Below the pieces are notes generated by a model that was not told the origin of the DNA, searched no databases, and saw nothing but the letters and a program-made list of their open reading frames with translations. Shown piece by piece: positions 45,359-56,812 of a stretch of 64,000 nucleotides of DNA. Location of the stretch: NCBI GenBank assembly GCA_002005505.1, contig KV908668.1, forward strand, positions 49,867-113,866, read 5' to 3'. The stretch is from Botryococcus braunii (lineage: Eukaryota; Chlorophyta; Trebouxiophyceae). The translations under genes were made by a program, and so were the position numbers. Numbering within the stretch: the stretch's first letter is position 1; every line of letters begins with the position of its first letter.

Positions 45359-46150
45359 TTAACAAATGAGGCTTTGTAGAATTTTGGTGAACATATCAGC
45401 AACATTTTCTGATGTGTGGATGTATTGAGGATTAATGTTCCCCTTGACCACTTCACCCCTGACTCTGTGATAGCGGACTCCAATGTGCTTCGTCCTGGGT
45501 GAAATGGGTATGCCTCTAATGTTGGCCAGGGCTCCAGTATTATCTGAGAGTATGACTGCAGCTCCCAGATCCTCTCCAACATCCTGCACCAACTTGGACA
45601 GCCAAAGTGCCTCCTGGACACCAGTGCTCATTGCTATGAATTCAGCCTCAACTGTTGACAGGGCAGCCAGCTTTTGGAGTTTGCTACCCCAAGAGATAGC
45701 CGTGCCATCAGACAGGAAGATAAAACCAGAGGTGGATCTGTACCCATCCAGATCCCCTGCAAAGTCTGAATCAACATATCCTATGATCCCTCCCTTGCTC
45801 CTTTCCCATTTGAGACCTAACTCCTTGGTCCCTGACAGATACTGGAGCAGATGAATCCCAGCCCCCCAGTGAATAGAAGTCGGGGAGTTTGAGAATCTTG
45901 CTAGGAGAGAAGCAGAGTAGGAAATGTCTGGTCTGGTAGTGTTTGACAAGTAAAGAACGCCCCCAACCAGTTCCCTATATCTGTTGTTTTGGGGAAGTGG
46001 TTTGCCTTCTCCCTTTTTGAGTTTCATTGATCTATCGAGGGGAGTAGATTTGGGCTTGTCTCCTTTTAAATCGAAACTCTCAAGCATGTCACTGATCAAT
46101 TTCTCATTTGAGAGTGTAATTGACAACAAAGCACCATTTGCATCTCTCTC
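45359..46150 (-). pseudogene. Copia E pol C-terminus: end of RT and RNase H
   Basis: Continues the polyprotein after the GA-run frameshift near 46148 (ITRER to ANGALLSITL). It contains YRELVGGVLYLSNTTRPDIS, IGYVDSDFAGDLDGYRSTSG, WGSKLQKLAALSTVEAEFIA, LSDNTGALANIRG and RTKHIGVRYHRVR, the RNase H domain with its conserved acidic residues, ending with a stop at 45359. Confidence 0.93.
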
Positions 46151-49100
46151 TTGTTATTTGCATGCCTAGAAAGTGTTTTGCCTCCCCTAAGTCCTTTATG
46201 CTGAAATGACTGGACAAAAGTGATTTGACTTCTGTTATGACAGACATGCTCTGTGATAGTAATAGTATGTCATCAACATACAGCAGAAGATAGACTACAG
46301 ACCCCTCTGACTTGTTCAGGATGAATAGGGATGGATCAGCATCTGAGATAGTAAAACCTGAACTCACAAGGACATGACTGATAGTGTCATACCAAGCCTT
46401 GGGCGCCTGCTTGAGCCCATAGAGGGCCTTGTGCAGCTTGCAAACAGTATTGGGTCCACCTACATGAAAACCCTCTGGTTGCTGCACATAAATTTCCTCT
46501 GCTAATTTCCCATGTAGGAAGGCTGTGCTGACATCCATCTGATGCACATGCATGTCCCTGTTCACAGCCTTCGCCAACAGGTACCTTAGTGTGGTATGTT
46601 TAGACACAGGGGCATAGACTTCAGTGTAATCTATGCCATATATCTGTTTGAAACCCTTTGCTACCAGTCTTGCTTTAAATCTATCCACCTCCCCTGTTTC
46701 AGTGAGCTTTATTTTGTAGACCCATTTGACAGGGAGGGCCTTTTTGCGTTGTGCATCTGAAACTTCCACATATGTCCAGGTGCCAAGAGCAGAGAGAGAC
46801 TGCATTTCATCTTTCATGGCATCCAACCATTTTTCAGCTTCAGGAGAGTTGATAGCTTGAAAGTAAGTGACAGGTTCAACATATATTGTGTCTTTTTGGA
46901 CTTGAACATATCCAAGGAAAGAGGTTTGGGTTTCTGTAGTGTGTGCACCAGACCACCAGGGATGTGTTTCTGTATTTTTCCTGTTCCTAACTGGATACTT
47001 ACTGCTGAAACCACCTGCTGGAGGCTTAGGGACCACATCCTGGTCTACTCCAGGTTCTAATTGGGGGTCTGGGACACTCCCCCCACTCATTCCATGGATA
47101 GTCGCTTGTGGAACACCCTTAAGTGGGCGCGGACTTGCAGCACTTGTGTAACAGGGTTCTGGATCTAAAGCGTCCGTACTTCCCGCGGCTGCACTTTTAC
47201 CATGCTTAGTCCCACTAGGATCAAGACCAAAGTGGTCCTGATCCTTTCCCGTTTGCTCTCCAGCACTAACTAGTGTAGTACCCTGATCTAGCTCTAAGCT
47301 AATTTCTGGGATATCTAATGCAGAAGAGACATCAGGCATTTGCTCAGTGTTATCACCATCATCAGAATGTCCATCTTCTGAGTCAGAATCAGAGACACTC
47401 ACTAGTGATGGGCAAGTGTCATCCTCATCGTCTTCAGCCAATGCTTCAGGCAGATCATGAACAGCATGTTCAGAGAATTTGACATATTCTCTGCAGTAAA
47501 CATCAATCTTTCCATCAACAAGAACTTTGTAGTTCTTGCTAAGGCCATCATAACCTACAAAGATACCCTCAGCACTGACAGGCTCAAATTTCCCTCCCCT
47601 CTTTGACTTAGGAAGAAGGAGAAAACATTTGGAGCCAAAGATTCTGAGATGTGAAACATTGGGAGTCTTTCCATGCATCATTTCAAATGGGGTTTTGCTC
47701 AAATGCTTAACAGGAGACATATTTCTAACATAATTTGAAGTAAGAAGAGCTTCACCCCAGTTTTCAGATGATAAACCTGAGGCAGCTAGCAAACACCTTG
47801 CTTTCTCCTGTAGCGTACGGTTGAGCCTCTCTATTTTCCCATTCTGCTGATGTGCATATGGGGCAGTCTTCTGGTGAACTGCCCCATGCTCCCTACAGAA
47901 TTTGAACAACCCATTGAACTCAGTACCATTATCTGTTCTGATAAATTGTACTTTACAGTCTTGCTGGTTTTGCAAAGCTGTGAGAATGTATGTAGCTTCT
48001 TTTGCTGCATCACTCTTAGATTTAATCAGAACAACAAATGAGTACTCTGTGAACTCATCCAAAATGACAAGGGCATACTTGTATCCTTCAGGAGTTTCAG
48101 GATCTATGGGGCCCATAAGGTCCATGTGAATGACTTCAAGAGGTTTTGAACAAGTATTTTGGGTTGATTTAAATGGTGAGGCTGTCTGCCTCCCATGCAT
48201 ACAGGCATCGCAAGTACCTTGATGACCAATGCACTTGGATAGGTCACCTGATGGGAGTTTTAAGCCTTCTACCATTTTCTCCCTGCTCAACCTTTGCAAG
48301 TTTTGAGCAGAGAGATGACCAAAACGCTGATGCCATATGTTTACCAGATCTACATCCACCTTTGTATGGTTGCACTGTGTCTTTTCATTTGACACTGGTA
48401 GGGGAACACTGTTTTGTATAGAAAGGTCTGTGAGCCACTGATAAGGGTATACATGTTCAGCAATGCCCACAAGATCACCATTTGAATCTGTAAGGTGACA
48501 GTGAATGCCATTTATATGAACATCTAACCCATCATGATAGGCCTTCCCTACAGACAATAAACGCTTTTTAGCTGAGGGTACATGTTTAACATTGTACAGG
48601 TAAAGAGAGTTTCCTGTTTCCAGGAAGACCTGCACAGTACCCTCACCAATGATTTCCTCCCTACCACCATTTGCTACTATCAGGATATCTGGTTTATCAT
48701 ACTTGACATAATTCATCATATTCTCACAGTCAGGGGAAATATGATCTGTTGAACCAGAATCTATCAGCCAACCAGAAATAGAGGGTTCAGAGCAAACTGT
48801 ATATAGCTGTGTGCAGTGGCTCTGCTTTGGTGGAGAAGCAAAGCTAACTCTCTTCCCCTCCAACTTTGGGCAGGTCTCTATGCTGTGTCCATCCTGCTTG
48901 CAGTACCTGCAAAATGGTAAAGGCCTCCCTATCTGTTGGAAGGCTGTTTTACCACTCTGCCCACCACCACCTTGATTAGCACCTTTCTCTACAGCATTTG
49001 AAGTAGGAGAATTTGGTGCCTTATACTTAAGGTTGTAACCTTGACCAGGAGAGGACTTCTGGTTAAAGGTGTTGTTTTTAGGTGGTGGGGTTTGGAGTTT

Positions 49101-50558
49101 CTTATTCACTATCTGCATATGTGCCAGCTCTAAAGAGTGTTGTAGCAGATTCACATCAGGATTGGACACTATAATAGATTGTTGAACCTGCTTATGTATA
49201 TTATACTCCTCAGGGAGTCCATTTAAAAGCATAGTGCAGAGTGAGAGGTCACTGAACTCATGTCCTAAGCTTTTAATTGTGTTGGCTATTTTTCTACCCC
49301 TTAACACATATGAGGAAGGTTTCTCATTTGTATGCATCTTGAAGGTGCGGGACTCTTCCTGGAGAGATATGATTTTGCCATTTGCTTTTGTAACAAATAA
49401 GGCCATCAAGTAGTCCCACATAGAGTAGGCAGACAAATGATCAGAGATTTGTATTTGATACTCCTCTGAACAAGACTGTGTTATAATGCTCTGGGCCTTA
49501 TAATCATCTAAATAACCTCTCATGTCATGAAGAATACAGTATTCTACCCCCATCTCTATAAGCATTGCATGAACATATCTAGACCATATGACCCAGTTAT
49601 CATCATTAAGTTTCAAAGGCTCTAACTTTGGAGTAAGCCTTTGAGAAGGAGAATTGAACTTCATGAAGGGATACCCACAGTAACCATAGGGGTTGGAATT
49701 CACCATACCCCAACTGCCAGGTACACCACTAAACCAGGGAGGGCCTGAGGAAGAACCCCCTGGTGGATTTGGAGGCCAGCCACCACCTCCTGGAGGACCA
49801 CTATAAGGAGGCCCACCACCTGGTGGAGGTGGAGGAGGTGGGGCAGACACTTGTGCCGTTGACTGTGCAGCAGTTCCCTGTGTAGCACTCACACTTTGAA
49901 CAGTTGGTGCAATAGAGTTTAAAATTGTAGATGTTGGCAAACTGATTGGCATTGTGCCACCAGTTGCCAAGGGAACATGCACTACTGTAGTACCTGATGC
50001 TGTACTTGCCTGATTTATGTTTCCTGAAAGGAGCATAATACCTGTGTGTGGTACACTTGTCATGAATGAGGAAACATTGACTGGTGCACCTGCCAGTGGT
50101 GCACTAGGTACAGGTAAGTGTGTAGGCCTCACTGGCATCCTGACTGCAGTCCTAGGTATCCCAAACAAAGGGCTTAAGACAGGTCTAGAGGAGGGCAAAT
50201 TTGTTTGAAAGCCTAGCACTCTAGAAGACATAGGGGCAGGAGATGCAGCAGCCTGCTGAGCAGGTACAAAGGTACCAAGGTTGTCTCGTCTTGAGAAAGC
50301 AGGGTTTAGAGGTATGTTTTGAGTCTGTGGATCATATCCCCATGCTTCCCATTCTGAGTCTCCCTGTGGTCTTTGTAGACCCTCATCAGTTTGCTGCTGC
50401 ATTCCATTGAGGACCCCTGTAACATGTGACACAGAATCATCAGTGACTGCTTCTGCATCATAGGTAGGATTCCTAAAGACATTCCTGCCCATTGGGCTGG
50501 CAGGTTCTATATCAATACTGACATTGAATCCTTCATCTTGTAATTCTGTCTGTGACAT
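46104..50558 (-). CDS. Copia E Gag-Pol polyprotein (to RT), 1484 aa
   Basis: Start chosen at ATG 50558 (MSQTELQDEGFNVSIDIEPA). Gag N-terminus with a Pro/Gly-rich block (about residues 230-290), UBN2-type core (about 320-480), CCHC knuckle CRYCKQDGHSIETC (about 550), protease WLIDSGSTDHISPD (about 600), pre-integrase IWHQRFGHLSAQNL (about 745), integrase HMDLMGPIDPE (Asp), RTDNGTEFNGLF (Asp), YAHQQNGKIERLNRTLQEK (Glu) at about 810-920, capsid-fold FVGYDGLSKNYKV, acidic linker DSDSEDGHSDDGD, RT WVYKIKLTETGEVDRFKARL, MDVSTAFLHGKLAEEIYVQQ, LKQAPKAWYD and catalytic YVDDILLLSQ (about 1428). The frame leaves RT at ITRER through the GA-run shift, so RNase H is out of frame. Confidence 0.93.
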   Translation of the reverse strand: MSQTELQDEGFNVSIDIEPASPMGRNVFRNPTYDAEAVTDDSVSHVTGVLNGMQQQTDEGLQRPQGDSEWEAWGYDPQTQNIPLNPAFSRRDNLGTFVPAQQAAASPAPMSSRVLGFQTNLPSSRPVLSPLFGIPRTAVRMPVRPTHLPVPSAPLAGAPVNVSSFMTSVPHTGIMLLSGNINQASTASGTTVVHVPLATGGTMPISLPTSTILNSIAPTVQSVSATQGTAAQSTAQVSAPPPPPPPGGGPPYSGPPGGGGWPPNPPGGSSSGPPWFSGVPGSWGMVNSNPYGYCGYPFMKFNSPSQRLTPKLEPLKLNDDNWVIWSRYVHAMLIEMGVEYCILHDMRGYLDDYKAQSIITQSCSEEYQIQISDHLSAYSMWDYLMALFVTKANGKIISLQEESRTFKMHTNEKPSSYVLRGRKIANTIKSLGHEFSDLSLCTMLLNGLPEEYNIHKQVQQSIIVSNPDVNLLQHSLELAHMQIVNKKLQTPPPKNNTFNQKSSPGQGYNLKYKAPNSPTSNAVEKGANQGGGGQSGKTAFQQIGRPLPFCRYCKQDGHSIETCPKLEGKRVSFASPPKQSHCTQLYTVCSEPSISGWLIDSGSTDHISPDCENMMNYVKYDKPDILIVANGGREEIIGEGTVQVFLETGNSLYLYNVKHVPSAKKRLLSVGKAYHDGLDVHINGIHCHLTDSNGDLVGIAEHVYPYQWLTDLSIQNSVPLPVSNEKTQCNHTKVDVDLVNIWHQRFGHLSAQNLQRLSREKMVEGLKLPSGDLSKCIGHQGTCDACMHGRQTASPFKSTQNTCSKPLEVIHMDLMGPIDPETPEGYKYALVILDEFTEYSFVVLIKSKSDAAKEATYILTALQNQQDCKVQFIRTDNGTEFNGLFKFCREHGAVHQKTAPYAHQQNGKIERLNRTLQEKARCLLAASGLSSENWGEALLTSNYVRNMSPVKHLSKTPFEMMHGKTPNVSHLRIFGSKCFLLLPKSKRGGKFEPVSAEGIFVGYDGLSKNYKVLVDGKIDVYCREYVKFSEHAVHDLPEALAEDDEDDTCPSLVSVSDSDSEDGHSDDGDNTEQMPDVSSALDIPEISLELDQGTTLVSAGEQTGKDQDHFGLDPSGTKHGKSAAAGSTDALDPEPCYTSAASPRPLKGVPQATIHGMSGGSVPDPQLEPGVDQDVVPKPPAGGFSSKYPVRNRKNTETHPWWSGAHTTETQTSFLGYVQVQKDTIYVEPVTYFQAINSPEAEKWLDAMKDEMQSLSALGTWTYVEVSDAQRKKALPVKWVYKIKLTETGEVDRFKARLVAKGFKQIYGIDYTEVYAPVSKHTTLRYLLAKAVNRDMHVHQMDVSTAFLHGKLAEEIYVQQPEGFHVGGPNTVCKLHKALYGLKQAPKAWYDTISHVLVSSGFTISDADPSLFILNKSEGSVVYLLLYVDDILLLSQSMSVITEVKSLLSSHFSIKDLGEAKHFLGMQITRERCKWCFVVNYTLK

Positions 50559-50910
50559 TATTCCAGAAGCCTTGACGGGCAACTGGCAAAGAAAGATTAT
50601 AAGGAAAACAAACTTGCTTGCACTTTAAACAGATATTCCACAACCACCAGATCCCAACAGCCAATACATCCAATTGTCTCTCACTACTGGATCAACACAA
50701 GTGCCTTTCCAGCGAGACAATCCAGCAACCCGAAGTTCCACCCGATCGGTTTAACCCAAGACACTACAAACAACTTCGTTGAAAGCAGAGAAATGGGCGT
50801 GAATTTCTGGAGACTTGCTGAAGCTTGCAAATAGTTGTATGCGTATTATTCTCCTCGCTGCTGGCGGGAGCAGTGACCAGTATCGACACCAAACGGTGTC
50901 GCCGATACCA

Positions 50911-51538
50911 TATTCGATTATTTGATGTCAATTTGATCAAAAACAGTTTCAGGATTCCTGCATAGCAATCGACAGCTGAGTTAATGCAGGCAAAGGACGG
51001 TGCCAAACGGAAATACAGAGGTCCGACTTGAGGCACCGGAGACAGCAATCGAATGTCTGAGGATACGACTCTGTCTCTACCCCTTTATCCACCTAGAATC
51101 GTTGTTCCGTGCAAAACAGATTCCTATTGACAGAATACTACTTGCCAGAATGCTATATGCCGCGTCGATCGGCCCAGTCGATCAGCTCCGTCGACACTTA
51201 TGGACAGAAATACTTCTACGCCTTGTCGATCGGCCTCGTCGACTTATTCCTGAAATAACCGTTCGTACTTTAAAACAAGTACACTTTGCAGCCAATTGTT
51301 TATTGTACGTGTCCGATCGACTCGTACTTCGAAATCGACCGAATCAACAAGAGTCCGAAACATCCGTTGTCGTCCTAAAATATCCGTATCTCTAAGAACC
51401 TCCGGATTTTACGGAAAGACCCAATTTTTGCAAAGTAAGATAACTGTTCATTATTGTAGGGCCATAAACTAAGGTTCATACGAACATGCAACTTTTGCTA
51501 AGACATTATACGTCCAATAAAAGATGTCTTTGCCAACA
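50911..51538 (-). repeat. Copia E 5' LTR, short form (628 bp)
   Basis: Same length as 44422-45049 with only a few differences by eye, so the insertion is recent. On the minus strand TGGTATCGGCGAC follows directly. Confidence 0.95.
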
Positions 51539-51543
51539 TCAAA

Positions 51544-53150
51544 TGCTGTAGAGAAAGGTGCTAATCAAGGTGGTGGTGGGCAGAGTGGTAAAACAGCCTT
51601 CCAACAGATAGGGAGGCCTTTACCATTTTGCAGGTACTGCAAGCAGGATGGACACAGCATAGAGACCTGCCCAAAGTTGGAGGGGAAGAGAGTTAGCTTT
51701 GCTTCTCCACCAAAGCAGAGCCACTGCACACAGCTATATACAGTTTGCTCTGAACCCTCTATTTCTGGTTGGCTGATAGATTCTGGTTCAACAGATCATA
51801 TTTCCCCTGACTGTGAGAATATGATGAATTATGTCAAGTATGATAAACCAGATATCCTGATAGTAGCAAATGGTGGTAGGGAGGAAATCATTGGTGAGGG
51901 TACTGTGCAGGTCTTCCTGGAAACAGGAAACTCTCTTTACCTGTACAATGTTAAACATGTACCCTCAGCTAAAAAGCGTTTATTGTCTGTAGGGAAGGCC
52001 TATCATGATGGGTTAGATGTTCATATAAATGGCATTCACTATCACCTTACAGATTCAAATGGTGATCTTGTGGGCATTGCTGAACATGTATACCCTTATC
52101 AGTGGCTCACAGACCTTTCTATACAAAACAGTGTTTCCCTACCAGTGTCAAATGAAAAGACACAGTGCAACCATACAAAGGTGGATGTAGATCTGGTAAA
52201 CATATGGCATCAGCGTTTTGGTCATCTCTCTGCTCAAAACTTGCAAAGGTTGAGCAGGGAGAAAATGGTAGAAGGCTTAAAACTCCCATCAGGTGACCTA
52301 TCCAAGTGCATTGGTCATCAAGGTACTTGCGATGCCTGTATGCATGGGAGGCAGACAGCCTCACCATTTAAATCAACCCAAAATACTTGTTCAAAACCTC
52401 TTGAAGTCATTCACATGGACCTTATGGGCCCCATAGATCCTGAAACTCCTGAAGGATACAAGTATGCCCTTGTCATTTTGGATGAGTTCACAGAGTACTC
52501 ATTTGTTGTTCTGATTAAATCTAAGAGTGATGCAGCAAAAGAAGCTACATACATTCTCACAGCTTTGCAAAACCAGCAAGACTGTAAAGTACAATTTATC
52601 AGAACAGATAATGGTACTGAGTTCAATGGGTTGTTCAAATTCTGTAGGGAGCATGGGACAGTTCACCAGAAGACTGCCCCATATGCACATCAGCAGAATG
52701 GGAAAATAGAGAGGCTCAACCGTACGCTACAGGAGAAAGCAAGGTGTTTGCTAGCTGCCTCAGGTTTATCATCTGAAAACTGGGGTGAAGCTCTTCTTAC
52801 TTCAAATTATGTTGAAAATATGTCTCCTGTTAAGCACTTGAGCAAAACCCCATTTGAAATGATGCATGGAAAGGCTCCCAATGTTTCACATCCCAGAATC
52901 TTTGGCTCCAAATGTTTTCTCCTTCTTCCTAAGTCAAAGAGGGGAGGGAAATTTGAGCCTGTCAGTGCTGAGGGTATCTTTGTAGGTTATGATGGTCTTA
53001 GCAAGAACTACAAAGTTCTTGTTGATGGAACGATTGATGTTTACTGCAGAGAGTATGTCAAATTCTCTGAACATGCTGTTCATGATCTGCCTGAAGCATT
53101 GGCTGAAGACGAGGAGGATGACACTTGCCCATCACTAGTGAGTGTCTCTG
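51544..53150 (+). pseudogene. Copia F gag end, protease and integrase
   Basis: Open frame continuing from 44421. It has the CCHC knuckle, protease (GWLIDSGSTDHISPDC), pre-integrase domain and integrase core (MDLMGPIDPETPEGYKYA, RTDNGTEFNGLFKF, AHQQNGKIERLNR). It differs from E at scattered residues (e.g. HPRIFGSK for HLRIFGSK, NYVENMS for NYVRNMS). At 53150 (flank CTCTG) it stops at the LTR of Copia D, within the acidic linker before RT. Confidence 0.92.
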
Positions 53151-54581
53151 TGTGAAAGGTTATGGGCAGAGAGAACACCTGTAAGTCCGCAAAAGGATTT
53201 GTCAATGCACTTGTAGAGGTTTCGTCAGTCAGACCTCGACACACCCTTTGCGCGCGACTGATACAGGTTCGACAGGAGCGCCTTCCCTTGCGGCAACCAA
53301 AAAGCAAGTGCGACTGTCTCAAACACAAATCAAATATGCAATAGCAAGCTTCAACTTGTAGCAAACAGACAGGACTTCCATTCCGTGGCACAGGATTCGG
53401 CCAACCAACGAATCGATTACATGGGACAATATTACTGCTTGCCCTACTGGCACAATCTCATATACGCATAAATTACTTCTCACATCAGCTGCTTTTATAG
53501 CATCGTCTCAAACATGTTCTGTGCCGGACCTGAGTCCGGCACACTCGTTCCCTTGACGACCTAATAGCACAGCTTTGCGACAGTCAACGAAATATCTAAC
53601 CAAATAGGAATTATATCATTAAATCACAACTACATCAATACCTGTAAGTCCGCAAAAGGATTTGTCAATGCACTTGTAGAGGTTTCGTCAGTCAGACCTC
53701 GACACACCTATTGCCCCGAGCATTACAATTTAGCCAGAGCAATGAGCAACATTGCAAATGCAGTGGTTATCAAATACATCATGCTATTCTATCATCTGTC
53801 AAAGTGCCAACGTACCCTTTGCGCGCGACTGATACAGGTTCGACAGGAGCGCCTTCCCTTGCGGCAACCAAAAAGCAAGTGCGACTGTCTCAAACACAAA
53901 TCAAATATGCAATAGCAAGCTTCAACTTGTAGCAAACAAACAGGACTTCCATTCTGTGGCACAGGATTCGGCCAACCAACGAATGACGAGTCTGTTGCCT
54001 CCAGCAGTTAAATACCTGACCGTGTTTGGCGCCCAAGGGACTCGATAAAAGTCGAGTCCCTGAAAGCTTCTTATTCCAAAAGGTCCCTAATTGGTAATCC
54101 AATACGGATGATGTGTCCTAGACAAAATACCTAAAGGTCCCATTTTCTGTACCTAATTAAACACACTGATGTGGCCGCCTAAGAATTAGTTTGACTGACC
54201 TCGAAGACGTATTCGAGGTCCCAAAAACAAGTTCCACTGAGTGCCACGATGCTGTGTGAGTCAATGCAAAGTTGTCCAAACCTCTATGTGAAGTTACGTG
54301 AGGAAGACTGAGGTCTGTCAAGGAATTATGTCGCTTCACAGCCAAGTTCCTAGGACTAGCTGGAAGAAGTATGCAGTAGTTTGCACCTAAGGCCCAACAG
54401 TGTTGTGCCGTCCAGGGCAGCCTGGCATGCACGACTGTTTTGCCTAGGATGAGTCAGAAGAATACCTCTGAATAAGTCCAACAGTAATGCTCCCTGAGTA
54501 ATTACCTGATCTAGGTCATTACTTACAATAAACAGTAATGCTCCCTAAGTAATTACCTGATCTAGGTCATTACCTACAACA
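53151..54581 (-). repeat. Copia D 3' LTR (1431 bp)
   Basis: A-family LTR, 54 bp longer than the 1377-bp form because its U3 start is tandemly duplicated (about 54480-54581). The 108-bp GT...AG segment is at 53708-53815 on the minus strand. The 24-bp palindrome of other copies carries a change here (GAAGAC for GAATAC). Confidence 0.93.
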
Positions 54582-54767
54582 CTTCCCCTTGGACGTTTCA
54601 GAGGTCCAGCTATTGTACTACTTCTCAGGCAACGCCCACTGTAGTACATGCTTCTGGGTCAGGCGTGCTTCGGGGAGTTACTAGTGACGGAGGTAGCTAA
54701 TCTCCTCACCCTCCGCCTTTGCCCGTGGTCACTCGGTCGTGGTGAACACCAGCCGGAAAATAAGACG

Positions 54768-56812
54768 TCACTCGCGTGAAACGACACCAAGTGTATTGCG
54801 ATGAATCTTGAACAACACAGGGACGAGTGGTTTCGTAAAGATGTCCGCCACATTCTTCTGGGTGGGTACATACTTCACGTCCACGTCACCCTGAATGACA
54901 GCAGCACGTGCATGGTGAAATGCCACAGCAACATGCTTGGTGTACTTGGAATTTACAAGATTCCGTAAATTCCGAACACACCCAGAGTTATCAATGAACA
55001 GAGGAGGTTTCCACACATCGACATGAATCTCCTCCAAGAAACCGCGAAGCCAAATGGCTTCTTTGACAGCATGACTAGCAGCTCGAAACTCTGATTCCAC
55101 TGTTGATGTAGCAGTGGCACTTTGTTTCTTGCTGCCCCAAACAACTGACCCACCATAAACTTGGAACACGAAACCTGTAGTGGATGCTCGCATATCTAGA
55201 TCACCCGCATAGTCGGCATCGACATAACCCTCAAGAGGAGATGTGCCCCCACCAAGCTGGAGTGCAAGATCCCGAGTGTCCTTCAAATACCGGACCACTC
55301 GAAGACCTTCTTGCATATGTGCAGTGGTAGGTGTGCCTCTATACCGTGAAAGAACCCCTACCGCATGAGCAATATCAGGACGTGTGGTATTAGCTAAATA
55401 CAGAAGAGAGCCAATCAGCTCACAGTAACGATGCCCGGGTTCCAAAGCAACCCCAGCCCCATCAATGGGATTGGACTGAGTGGAGTGACTGGTGTGCACA
55501 AATGATTTACTCATGGGTGTGTCATAGGCCCGTGTGTCACCACTAAGTCCAAAACTGTCCACCAATGCATCTATCTTCAGCCCACTACTCATCCACATCA
55601 GCTTCCGCTCTCGATCTCGAACAATCTGACATCCCAGGAAATCCTTGACTTCCCCAAGATCATGAATAGAAAACTCTTTCCCTATAGTCTCCTTAAAGGC
55701 CAATACACGTGGGAGAGCCTTTGACATGATCAGCATGTCGTCTACAAAGAGAACCAAATACACAGGATCTTCCCCTGGAACATTTGACACATAGATTCCT
55801 GCATCTGACATGCATGCAGTAAATCCATGTTTAGCCAGTGTGGCATCAAGCGTATGATACCAGGCACGTGGAGCTTGTTTGAGGCCGTACAGAGCCTTAC
55901 GCAAGCGACACACTTGGGGACCACCATTGTGAAATCCTGGAGGTTGAGTAACGTAAACCTCTTCCTCCAGATCCCCATTCAAAAAGGCCGTTTTTATATC
56001 GAGCTGATGAATTTCCATATCCTCAGCAGCTGCCTTACACAGAAGAACACGTCGAGCCCCAAAGCTACTGGTGGGTGCGAAGACCTCGTCCACATCAATA
56101 CCCTGAATTTGACGACATCCTTGTGCAACAAGACGAGCTTTGTACCTTATAACATTACCATGGGCATCGACTTTAACAGAATAGATCCAGTGAACTGGGA
56201 TGACTTTCTTTCCTCTGGGTCTTTCAGTGTACTCAAAGCACTCATGAGCATCGAGAGAGTTCTTCTCCTCGATCATGGCTTGTTCCCAAAACACCCACTG
56301 ATCAGACATTCGTGCCTCACGATAGTTACTTGGTACAGGAATCTTGCTAAATCTCACTCCTGCAGGACTAGCAAGGCAAGCACGTAGAAAAGCAATACTG
56401 GCAGGTTCACTGGCATCCCCTCCTGAATCCGCCGTACGGAACACACATGAAGGCATCTCCCCACTGGGTTCTGCCCCATCTTGCTCATGCAAAATGTCTC
56501 TAACAATCCTGGCAGATCCTGCCCATGGATTATCTGAGCTCTGCCTTGTGGCAGATGGCAGATTATCAAAGAATGCAACCTTGCCTCTGGATCTCATCTG
56601 ACCCACTACTCTCCGTGCTTCCTGACTCCCGCTCTCATCTTCTCTCACAGCAGCAGCAGTTATCATCTCTTCATGTTCACATACCATCTCAGAATGGTCC
56701 ACTGCGTCATGCACATTGCTAACTCGAAGTCGAGTTTCACGATCAGATTCACATTTTGCATTAACAAGCCTCCCTACAGCCTCATCACGTACATGCATAG
56801 TAACAGCATTGC
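54768..56812 (-). pseudogene. Copia D pol: linker, RT and RNase H
   Basis: Open frame from the linker (MHVRDEAVGRLVN) through a full RT (DIKTAFLNGDLEEEVYVTQ, FVDDMLIMSK) and RNase H (YVDADYAGDLDM, SVVWGSKKQ, ADIFTKPLVPVL) to VVSRE. The best preserved RT/RNase H of the A family here. Upstream it is fused out of frame to the integrase part by the 340-bp deletion. Confidence 0.92.

Larger units (their letters stand above)
44422..51538 (-). mobile_element. Copia E (C family): complete, nearly intact LTR retrotransposon
   Basis: A 7117-bp element on the minus strand with equal 628-bp LTRs (44422-45049, 50911-51538), perfect duplication TCAAA (44417-44421, 51539-51543), PBS next to 50910, a long gag-pol frame and a polypurine tract at 45050-45058. 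It is inserted head-on in gag of Copia F, a member of its own family. Both LTRs are the short form. The only clear defect is one frameshift in a GA run near 46148. Confidence 0.95.
41731..53150 (+). mobile_element. Copia F (C family), interrupted and 3'-truncated
   Basis: Plus-strand Copia element inserted in Copia G. Visible parts: long-form LTR (41731-42507), PBS and leader (42508-42859), gag to 44421, [Copia E with its duplication], then gag end, protease, integrase 51544-53150, cut by the LTR of Copia D at 53151. RT, RNase H and the 3' LTR are missing from the window; the DNA beyond D is Copia G, so they were probably deleted. Confidence 0.9.

Noticed and set aside
46104..46150. GA-run frameshift in Copia E as programmed frameshifting
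   Set aside because: It falls inside RT before RNase H, not at gag/pol, and in a dinucleotide run prone to slippage or sequencing error.
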